In this document: positions 57,473-64,000 of the stretch, one piece after another
Position numbering within the stretch: the first letter of the stretch is position 1
Layout: each line of letters starts with the position of its first letter
Assembly (NCBI GenBank): GCA_963700735.1
Contig: CAVOYR010000005.1
Coordinates: 372,001 to 436,000 of the forward strand
Origin: Anderseniella sp963700735
GTDB taxonomy: Bacteria; Pseudomonadota; Alphaproteobacteria; Rhizobiales; Aestuariivirgaceae
Length of the DNA stretch: 64,000 nucleotides
Direction: 5' to 3'
Position numbers and translations under genes: made by a program
Notes under the pieces: generated by a model
Told to the model about the DNA's origin: nothing
Database searches by the model: none
What the model saw: the letters and a program-made list of their open reading frames with translations, nothing else

Positions 57473-58402
57473 ATGTCCAGTAAAGTTTCCGCCACTCAAC
57501 AGGTCGTGGTCGCCGCGCTATACAAGTTCGCCCGCTTCGATGACCCGGCCGCGCTGCAGAAGCCGCTGGCCGCACTTTGTTGCAGTCAACGCGTCAAGGG
57601 CACCCTGCTGCTGGCGCCCGAAGGCATCAACGGCACCATCGCCGGCAGCCGCGGCGGCATCGATGCAGCACTCGCCCATATCCGCACCCTGCCCGGCTGT
57701 GCAGACCTGGAGCACAAGGAAGCACTGACAGACGAAATGCCGTTTCACCGCATGAAGGTGCGGCTGAAGCGCGAGATCGTGACCATGGGCGTGGAAGACA
57801 TCGACCCCAACCATATCGTTGGCACCTATGTCGACCCGCAGGACTGGAACGCGCTGATATCCGATCCGGACACCATCGTCATCGACACCCGCAACGACTA
57901 CGAGGTGGCCATCGGCACGTTTGAAGGCGCCATCGACCCCGATACGAAGAGCTTCAGCGAGTTTCCCGGCTGGTTCCGCTCCAGGCACAACGAGTTTGCC
58001 GGCAAGAAGATCGCCATGTTCTGCACAGGTGGCATCCGCTGCGAGAAATCCACCGCCTTTGCGAAACAGACCGGCGTGGACGAGGTCTATCACCTCAAGG
58101 GCGGTATCCTGAAGTACCTCGAACTGATCCCGCGCGAGGACAGCAAGTGGCACGGCGGCTGCTTCGTATTCGACGAGCGCGTGTCGGTGGGGCACGGGCT
58201 GGAACCGGATGGCCATGTGCTGTGCCGGGCCTGCCGCATGCCGCTGAAGCCTGAAGACCTTGCCTCACCGCTTTATGAGGAAGGCGTGTCGTGCAGCCAT
58301 TGCCATGACACCCGCACCGAGGAAGACCGCGCCCGCTATCGCGAGCGCCACCGGCAGGTGAAGCTGGCCGAGGCGCGCGGGGCCCGGCACGTGGGCAGTT
58401 AG
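57473..58402 (+). CDS. trhO: tRNA uridine(34) hydroxylase (rhodanese family)
   Basis: 309 residues. N-terminal ferredoxin-like domain (VVVAALYKFARFDDP, LLLAPEGINGTIAGS), rhodanese domain with the catalytic loop MFCTGGIRCEKSTAF and a C-terminal Cys-rich zinc-like end (CRACRMPL, CSHCHD). TrhO/YceA makes ho5U at tRNA position 34. ATG 57473 is chosen by homology of the start; the frame to 57413 overlaps gpx. Its stop overlaps the convergent usp stop by 4 bases. Confidence 0.93.
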   Translation: MSSKVSATQQVVVAALYKFARFDDPAALQKPLAALCCSQRVKGTLLLAPEGINGTIAGSRGGIDAALAHIRTLPGCADLEHKEALTDEMPFHRMKVRLKREIVTMGVEDIDPNHIVGTYVDPQDWNALISDPDTIVIDTRNDYEVAIGTFEGAIDPDTKSFSEFPGWFRSRHNEFAGKKIAMFCTGGIRCEKSTAFAKQTGVDEVYHLKGGILKYLELIPREDSKWHGGCFVFDERVSVGHGLEPDGHVLCRACRMPLKPEDLASPLYEEGVSCSHCHDTRTEEDRARYRERHRQVKLAEARGARHVGS

Positions 58403-59253
58403 CGCAGCAGCAACACCGGCACCTTGCAGGAGCGCACCAGTTCCGTCGTCGTCGAGCCAATAATCAGGGTGCGGATGCGGCTATGGCCATAGGCACCCAT
58501 CACCAGCAGGCCGAACCCTTCATCCTCCACCAACTTTCCGAGCACCGCCTCGGGCTGTCCGGCAAGCAACCGGGTTTCAACCTGCAGCCCGGCGGCCTTG
58601 ATCAGGGCCGCGGCATCAGCAAGGCTCTTGTGCGATGCAGGGCTCTGCGCGCCGACGGTGACGATGGTCACCGGCAGGTCAATGAACAGGCGATTGCGGG
58701 CAATGTGATCCACCGCCTTCATGGCCGACACGCCGCCGTCATAGGCGACCAGCACCTTGCTTGCCGGCTTGAACGCGCGTGCCGCAACCAGCACCGGCTT
58801 GTGCGCGGCCCGTACAATTCTTTCCAGGTTGGAGCCAAGGTGGCCCTTGGCGAAGTCGGCTGCCTCGCCCCGCTTGCCAACCACAATCATCACGGCATCG
58901 CGCTCAAGCTCTGCAAGTGTATCTACGACATCGCCATGGCGCATGCGCGTGGAAACATCGGATATCCCCGCATCCTCGACAATCTTCTGGGCGTCCTCGA
59001 GGATTGCGCGCCCGCGCTGGCCAATCAGCCTTGCGCGCTGTGCATCCAGTTCCGCCAGTTCCTCCAGCAGGGCGCTGCGGGCGCCGAGCTTGATTGAACC
59101 AGACAAGTCCTGCGTCTCGGGTGCTTCACGTCGTCCAAGCACGTGAACCAACTCAAGCGAAGCGTCGGTCTTTGCGGCCACCCAGGCCGCATGTTCACAT
59201 ACCGAAGCCGAATAGATGGAGCCATCCACCAGCGCAATTATGTTCGCCGTCAT
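58399..59253 (-). CDS. Tandem-domain universal stress protein
   Basis: 284 residues with two Usp domains (IIALVDGSIYSASVCEHAAW in the first; KVLVAYDGGVSAMKAVDHIA in the second). The second has the ATP-binding GAYGHSRIRTLIIGSTTTEL pattern (G-x-x-G-x9-G-S/T). It lies 13 bases downstream of sulP on the same strand, so the two are probably co-transcribed. Confidence 0.9.
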   Translation of the reverse strand: MTANIIALVDGSIYSASVCEHAAWVAAKTDASLELVHVLGRREAPETQDLSGSIKLGARSALLEELAELDAQRARLIGQRGRAILEDAQKIVEDAGISDVSTRMRHGDVVDTLAELERDAVMIVVGKRGEAADFAKGHLGSNLERIVRAAHKPVLVAARAFKPASKVLVAYDGGVSAMKAVDHIARNRLFIDLPVTIVTVGAQSPASHKSLADAAALIKAAGLQVETRLLAGQPEAVLGKLVEDEGFGLLVMGAYGHSRIRTLIIGSTTTELVRSCKVPVLLLR

Positions 59254-59266
59254 GATCCTGTTCCCT

Positions 59267-60757
59267 TCAATGCCCCATCAACTTGTCCATGGCGCCGGGC
59301 TTGTCGTGAATGGCAAGCCGATCGACGATGGTTTCTGTGGCTTCGTTCATGCCGGCAACCTCGACCTCCGCCCCATCGCGGCGGAACTTCAGGATGGCCA
59401 TGTCCAGCGCCTGCACCGACGAAATATCCCAGATGTGGGCCTGGCTCACGTCGATGATCACCCGGTCGAGTGCCTCGCTGAAGTCGAACGATTTCATGAA
59501 CTCTTCAACCGACGCATAGAAAAGCTGACCCTCGACGCGGTAGGTGCGCACCCGGCCATCCCTGGAGATGGAGGACGTGACCCGGAACAGCTGGGCGATC
59601 TTGGCGGCAAAGAAAATGCCGGACAGCAGCACGCCGGCCAGCACCCCGATTGCGAGATTGTGTGTATAGACCACCGCGATGACGGTTGCCGCCATGACAA
59701 TGGATGATGAGCGCGGATGTGTCCGGAGGTTCTTCAGCGACGACCACGAGAAGGTGCCGATGGAAACCATGATCATGATGGCGACCAGCGCCGCCATCGG
59801 AATACGGCTGACCAGATCTCCGAGGAAAACCACAAGGATCAACAGAACAAGACCAGCCGTGAAGGTCGACAGTCGCCCGCGCCCACCCGATTTGACGTTG
59901 ATGATCGACTGCCCAATCATCGCACAGCCCGCCATGCCGCCAATAAAGCCCGTAGCGGTGTTGGCAAGGCCTTGGCCAATGCATTCCTGGTTGCGGTTCG
60001 ACCTGGTGTCGGTCAGATCATCGACGATGTTCTGCGTCATCAGGCTTTCAAGCAAGCCGACGATTGCCACCGCCACCGAGTACGGCAGGATGATCAGCAG
60101 GGTTTCCAGTGTGAGTGGAATATCGGGCAACAGGAACACCGGCAGCGTATCCGGAAGCGCGCCCATGTCGCCTACAGTGCGCACGTCCCATCCGAACCAG
60201 ACTGCAAGCGCCGTCAGCAGGACAATTGTTACCAGGGGCGAAGGTATGGACCTGGTCAAAAGCGGAAACAGATAGATGATGGCAAGGCCCGCCGCGACCA
60301 GCACATACGTCAGCCAGGTCACCGTTCTGGGGTCGAGTTCGGGCAACTGGGCCATGAAGATCAGTATGGCCAGCGCATTGACGAAGCCGGTCATGACCGA
60401 CGTTGAAACATAACGCATCACGAAGCCGAGCTTCAGCAGACCGGCAACAATCTGCAACAGGCCGGCGAGTATGCTGGCGGCCAGCAGGTATTGCAGGCCA
60501 TGATCCTTGACCAGCGTCACCATCAGGACGGCAGTTGCGGCCGTTGCTGCCGAAATCATGCCGGGGCGGCCGCCGGTGATGGCGGTTATGACGGCTATGG
60601 AGAAGCTGGCATACAGCCCGACCTTGGGGTCAACTCCCGCAATGATCGAAAACGCAATCGCCTCCGGAATGAGCGCCAGCGCCACGACAAGTCCTGCAAG
60701 CAGGTCGCCGCGCACGTTACCCAGCCACTGACGCCGGTAAACATCGAGCAAGTTCAT
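59267..60757 (-). CDS. SulP-family anion transporter with STAS domain
   Basis: 496 residues from ATG 60757. About 11-12 membrane segments: the SulP start GDLLAGLVVALALIPEAIAF, GGRPGMISAATAATAVLMVT, QNIVDDLTDTRSNRNQECIG and MAGCAMIGQSIINVKSGGRG are typical. A cytoplasmic STAS domain occupies about 400-490 (RVEGQLFYASVEEFMKSF, IIDVSQAHIWDISSVQALDM). Substrates of such proteins include sulfate, bicarbonate and C4-dicarboxylates; the intact Asn-Gln-Glu segment is like BicA/DauA-type members, but the substrate is undetermined. Followed by a universal stress protein gene. Confidence 0.9.
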   Translation of the reverse strand: MNLLDVYRRQWLGNVRGDLLAGLVVALALIPEAIAFSIIAGVDPKVGLYASFSIAVITAITGGRPGMISAATAATAVLMVTLVKDHGLQYLLAASILAGLLQIVAGLLKLGFVMRYVSTSVMTGFVNALAILIFMAQLPELDPRTVTWLTYVLVAAGLAIIYLFPLLTRSIPSPLVTIVLLTALAVWFGWDVRTVGDMGALPDTLPVFLLPDIPLTLETLLIILPYSVAVAIVGLLESLMTQNIVDDLTDTRSNRNQECIGQGLANTATGFIGGMAGCAMIGQSIINVKSGGRGRLSTFTAGLVLLILVVFLGDLVSRIPMAALVAIMIMVSIGTFSWSSLKNLRTHPRSSSIVMAATVIAVVYTHNLAIGVLAGVLLSGIFFAAKIAQLFRVTSSISRDGRVRTYRVEGQLFYASVEEFMKSFDFSEALDRVIIDVSQAHIWDISSVQALDMAILKFRRDGAEVEVAGMNEATETIVDRLAIHDKPGAMDKLMGH

Positions 60758-61356
60758 GAAAATTCCGCGCACTCTCCGGCATGAAATCCGGGAGAACCTG
60801 TGATTGGTGAGAAATCGGATTGTCCGGCGGATAAGCGGCCGGAATAGCCAGCCGACGTAAACTGCGGCTCCTGATGAAGCCGACGCGGTACACCATTGAC
60901 CCGGCAAAGCCAAGGGAAGATGGATGCCGCAATTGACGCATACGACAACTTCCACCGCCCTGACCCTGGCGCTCACAACGAAGCTTGCGCCCCTGTTTCC
61001 AATGTCAGGCCCGGGGGGAACCTTTCATCGGCAACTGGAGCGCAAGCAACCGTGGAGCCTTGTTTCCAGACCATTGGTCCTGTGGGGCGGACAGGACCGG
61101 CTGGCATGCTCCTTGTGGTCCGGCGTGTGGTTTTTTGGTGAAGCCGCGTGTCCCGTTTCGTTTGCAGGGGAAATTGGGGGGCAGACCGCTCGTCTTCTTC
61201 GTTCTTGTTCAACGCCTTGTTGTTGATCCAGACATTACGCGCCAGATCACCCGGCAGATGTGCAATCAGTCACATTGCTGCCCCGTGACGATAAATCCTG
61301 CACATGGGCGCTTTACGGGCCTCGCAATCGGCGGCGGATTTCGCTAAACAGCGGCC
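60758..61356. other. 600-base gap without a recognised gene
   Basis: Short frames exist on both strands but none has a ribosome-binding site plus protein-like composition. The only structure I see is a hairpin GGTCCTGT/ACAGGACC (about 61077-61084/61091-61098). The left part presumably holds the sulP promoter and the right part the promoter of the ABC-F gene. Confidence 0.5.
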
Positions 61357-63246
61357 ATGCTGCACATCAACGACCTGACATACCGCGTCGAGGGACGCCT
61401 GCTGATCGAACACGCCACCGTGGCGCTGCCGGAAGGCCACAAGGTGGGCTTCGTGGGGCGCAACGGCACCGGCAAGTCGACGCTGCTGCGGCTGATCCTT
61501 GGCGAGATGATGCCGGAGACCGGCTCTTGCACGGTGCCCAAGAACGCGCGCATCGGCACCGTCGCGCAGGAGGCGCCCGGCGGGCCTGAAACGCTGCTCG
61601 AGGTGGTGCTGGCCGCTGACACCGAGCGCGCCAGCCTGCTGGCCGAGGCCGAGACCGCCACCGACCCTGAACGCATTGCCAACATCCAGACCCGGCTGGC
61701 CGACATCGATGCCCATGCCGCGCCGGCGCGTGCGGCCATCATCCTGGCGGGGCTTGGCTTTTCCGATGCACAGCAGCAAATGCCCTGCTCGGCGTTTTCC
61801 GGCGGCTGGCGCATGCGCGTGGCACTGGCGGCGGCGCTGTTCGCCGAGCCGGACGTGCTGCTGCTCGATGAACCGACCAACTACCTCGACCTTGAAGGCG
61901 TGATCTGGCTCAAGTCCTACATCCGCACCTACCGGCACACCGTGCTGATCGTCAGCCACGACAAGGACCTGCTCAACGAGGCGGTCAACTCGATCCTGCA
62001 CCTCGACCAGCAGAAGCTGACCCTGTACCAGGGCAATTACGACACCTTCGACCGCATCCGCCGTGAAAAGGCGCTGCTGCAGTTGAAGATGAAGAAGAAG
62101 CAGGACGACGCCCGCGCCCACATGCAGGCATTCGTCGACCGGTTCCGGGCCAAGGCGTCCAAGGCGCGCCAGGCCCAGTCGCGGCTGAAGGCGCTGGAAA
62201 AGATGCAGCCCATGGCCGACATCCTGGAAGACCGGGTGGCGCCGTTCCTGTTTGCGCCGCCGCACCGGCCGATCAACCCGCCGCTGGTGCGGTTCGAGAA
62301 GGCGTCCGTTGGCTACACCGAGGGCAAGCCGGTGCTGCGCAACATCGACCTGCGCATCGATGGCGACGACCGCATTGCGCTGCTGGGATCGAACGGCAAC
62401 GGCAAGTCCACCTTCGCCAAGCTGCTGTGTGGCAGGCTGCCGGTGATGGATGGCCACATGCGCCACCACAAGAAGCTGGACGTGGCCTACTTCGCGCAAC
62501 ACCAGCTCGACGAGTTGACCGCCGGCGACACGCCATACGACCATTTCCGCGAACTGATGCCCGATGCCACCGAGGCAGCCCGGCGCGCCAAGCTGGGCGC
62601 GCATGGCTTTGGCGTGCAACTGGCCAACAACAAGGTCGAGACGCTGTCGGGCGGCGAGAAGGCGCGGCTGCTGTTTGCGCTGGCGGCGTTCCACGGGCCC
62701 AACATCCTGGTGCTCGACGAGCCGACCAACCACCTCGACATCGCCGCGCGCGAGGCGCTGGTGCATGCACTGAACGACTATGAAGGCGCGGTGATCCTGA
62801 TCAGCCACGACCGGCACCTGATCGAGGCCAGCGTTGACCGGCTGTGGCTGGTCGATGACGGCACGGTAAAGCCATACGATGGCGACCTGGACAGCTACGC
62901 GCAGCTGGTGCTGGACAAGGCCCGCTCGGCACGCCGCCAGGCCAAGGCGGAAGCACGCGGCGGCAACGGGTCAAAACCGGCAAAGGCGGTCGAAGAGAAG
63001 CCGAAGATCAACCTGGTGCAACTGAAGAAACAGATCCAGCAGTCAGATCACAAGATGCTGGAGCTGCAGCAGAAGATCAACATTCTCGACAAGGCGCTGG
63101 CCGACCAGCACATCTATGTCACCGAGCCCAAGAAGGCAGCCGACTATGCCAGGCTGCGCGCCAAGCTGGCGGCTGATCTCGATGCCACCGAGATCGAATG
63201 GCTGAAGGCCACCGAAACCTATGACGAGATGACCGCCAGCGCCTGA
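61357..63246 (+). CDS. ABC-F family ATPase
   Basis: 629 residues, two ABC domains and no membrane segments. Domain 1: GRNGTGKSTLLR, FSGGWRMRVALAAALF, LLLDEPTNYLDL. Linker (about 240-300) rich in Lys/Arg (MKKKQDDARAHMQAFVDRFR). Domain 2: GSNGNGKSTFAK, LSGGEKARLLFALAAF, ILVLDEPTNHLDI. A C-terminal coiled-coil extension (about 550-629) follows. ABC-F proteins act on ribosomes (EttA/Uup-like) or in antibiotic protection. The C-terminal coiled coil suggests a Uup-like member. Confidence 0.92.
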   Translation: MLHINDLTYRVEGRLLIEHATVALPEGHKVGFVGRNGTGKSTLLRLILGEMMPETGSCTVPKNARIGTVAQEAPGGPETLLEVVLAADTERASLLAEAETATDPERIANIQTRLADIDAHAAPARAAIILAGLGFSDAQQQMPCSAFSGGWRMRVALAAALFAEPDVLLLDEPTNYLDLEGVIWLKSYIRTYRHTVLIVSHDKDLLNEAVNSILHLDQQKLTLYQGNYDTFDRIRREKALLQLKMKKKQDDARAHMQAFVDRFRAKASKARQAQSRLKALEKMQPMADILEDRVAPFLFAPPHRPINPPLVRFEKASVGYTEGKPVLRNIDLRIDGDDRIALLGSNGNGKSTFAKLLCGRLPVMDGHMRHHKKLDVAYFAQHQLDELTAGDTPYDHFRELMPDATEAARRAKLGAHGFGVQLANNKVETLSGGEKARLLFALAAFHGPNILVLDEPTNHLDIAAREALVHALNDYEGAVILISHDRHLIEASVDRLWLVDDGTVKPYDGDLDSYAQLVLDKARSARRQAKAEARGGNGSKPAKAVEEKPKINLVQLKKQIQQSDHKMLELQQKINILDKALADQHIYVTEPKKAADYARLRAKLAADLDATEIEWLKATETYDEMTASA

Positions 63247-63253
63247 TGATGCG

Positions 63254-64000
63254 TCAGTCGAGGTAGTACACAAACACGTAGAGCGTCAGCAGGATCATCA
63301 CGTAGAGCGCGCCAAGGCCCGTGGCCGACGTAGCGCGCAGGATGAAGCCGTCGCGCTCGGACAGGTCCTCAAGGCCCTCTTCCCTCGACTTGAGGAAACC
63401 GACGACGGTCTTTTCGAAGCCGGTGCGCACCTTGGTCGCCGTGTCGTAGACCTTGTTGCCGGCGTTGAAGATCGCCACCCGCCAGAACCAGTCAAGGTCG
63501 AGCGTGATGGTGTTGGTGCGCTTCATCCAGTCAAGCAGCAGGAAGAACGCGAGTCCCGAAAACAGCAGCAGTTGCAGGTAGAACACCAGCTTCTCGGGCT
63601 TGTACACCGGCACGATCGCATCGTTCGGCAGCATGGCATAGAGCGGATCAGGGTAGACACCCAGCGCCACGCACAGGAACGCGAAGAAGATCATGGCTGC
63701 CGCCATGTTCCACGGGGCGTCCTTGGGGCGAAGGCCTGAATCCTTCTGGAAGAAAACGAACCAGGGGAACTTGATGCCGGCGTGCAGGAACACGCCTGCC
63801 GAGGCCGCTGCCAGCATGTACCACACGAACACCAGGTGCTCCTGCTCGGCCGCAACGGAAATCATGGTCTTGGTGGTGTAGCCGGAGGTCAGCGGGAACG
63901 ACGAGATCGCCAGCGCGCCGATGATGCCGCAGACGGTGGTCACCGGCATGGTGCGGAACAGCCCGCCAAGGTCAGTGCAGCGGCGAAGCCCGGTGCGGTA
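63254..64000 (-). CDS. Mrp/Nuo-type proton-conducting antiporter subunit (MrpD-like), 3' part
   Basis: The C-terminal about 249 residues of a protein that continues past the window end. Membrane segments include the family's SSFPLTSGYTTKTMISVAAE region near the discontinuous helix, followed by several helices; a soluble amphipathic segment (about 160-200 of this part, FEKTVVGFLKSREEGLEDLS) precedes the last helix. It resembles the D subunit of Mrp Na+/H+ antiporters or NuoL/M/N subunits of complex I. Convergent with the ABC-F gene, 7 bases apart. Confidence 0.8.
   Translation of the reverse strand, partial: YRTGLRRCTDLGGLFRTMPVTTVCGIIGALAISSFPLTSGYTTKTMISVAAEQEHLVFVWYMLAAASAGVFLHAGIKFPWFVFFQKDSGLRPKDAPWNMAAAMIFFAFLCVALGVYPDPLYAMLPNDAIVPVYKPEKLVFYLQLLLFSGLAFFLLLDWMKRTNTITLDLDWFWRVAIFNAGNKVYDTATKVRTGFEKTVVGFLKSREEGLEDLSERDGFILRATSATGLGALYVMILLTLYVFVYYLD

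Noticed and set aside
60924..61347. ORFs of 80-120 residues in the sulP-ABC-F gap
   Set aside because: No ribosome-binding sites, no family resemblance and overlapping one another in several frames.

Overview
The window is a 64 kb stretch of a GC-rich alphaproteobacterial chromosome, most likely from the order Hyphomicrobiales (Rhizobiales). Three things point there: the gene order aspS, rnd, ppx, ppk, hdaA, PerM-type transporter, CDP-alcohol phosphatidyltransferase, DUF2066, purM, purN; a Fur-family regulator of the Mur/rhizobial type next to a sitABCD manganese transporter; and a non-discriminating-type AspRS. Most of the window is housekeeping. I saw no CRISPR array, rRNA or tRNA gene, integrase or replication origin.

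Region by region. 1-5.8 kb: the 3' part of a B12-dependent ribonucleotide reductase (nrdJ), then AT-rich accessory genes (an unknown protein, an unknown gene abutting a hicB antitoxin), a DadA-like flavoprotein and a small monooxygenase-like protein. Nearly every gene here except the flavoprotein needs one or more single-base frame corrections, which looks like assembly error or local decay. 5.86-6.3 kb: a near-consensus promoter followed by about 400 nt of hairpin-rich sequence with no believable ORF, a candidate structured RNA that I cannot assign to a family. 6.4-10.6 kb: small secreted proteins, a MaoC hydratase, an L,D-transpeptidase and the polyamine pair speD-speE. 10.85-13.4 kb: an AT-rich insert with a KAP-type P-loop NTPase that abuts a 5'-truncated higB followed by an intact higA.

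13.5-24.7 kb: a lytic transglycosylase, then mur divergent from sitABCD with a perfect TGCAAA/TTTGCA palindrome between them; two related Gly/Asp-rich secreted proteins (the second with a PepSY-like end) leading directly into a response regulator and histidine kinase; maeB; and a lectin-like secreted protein. 24.8-39.2 kb: the conserved aspS to purN block, with polyphosphate enzymes (ppx, ppk), the replication regulator hdaA and purine synthesis. 39.2-46.4 kb: a GST-like protein, a molybdopterin oxidoreductase, a Nudix hydrolase, an ECF sigma factor fused in frame to its anti-sigma domain, a DUF4399 protein and an IS630-family element. 46.5-64 kb: a DMGDH/SarDH-type demethylase, dispersed palindromic repeats, two tiny secreted or membrane ORFs, yhhQ, ndk, two adjacent repeat-rich OmpA-family proteins, an AhpD-like protein, a Tat-type glutathione peroxidase, trhO, a sulP-usp operon, an ABC-F ATPase and the end of an Mrp/Nuo-type antiporter subunit.

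The least explained items are the 5.9-6.3 kb RNA candidate, the NTPase insert at higBA, the sigma/anti-sigma fusion, the PepSY-linked two-component operon and a 26-codon ORF with an 11-nt perfect Shine-Dalgarno sequence.
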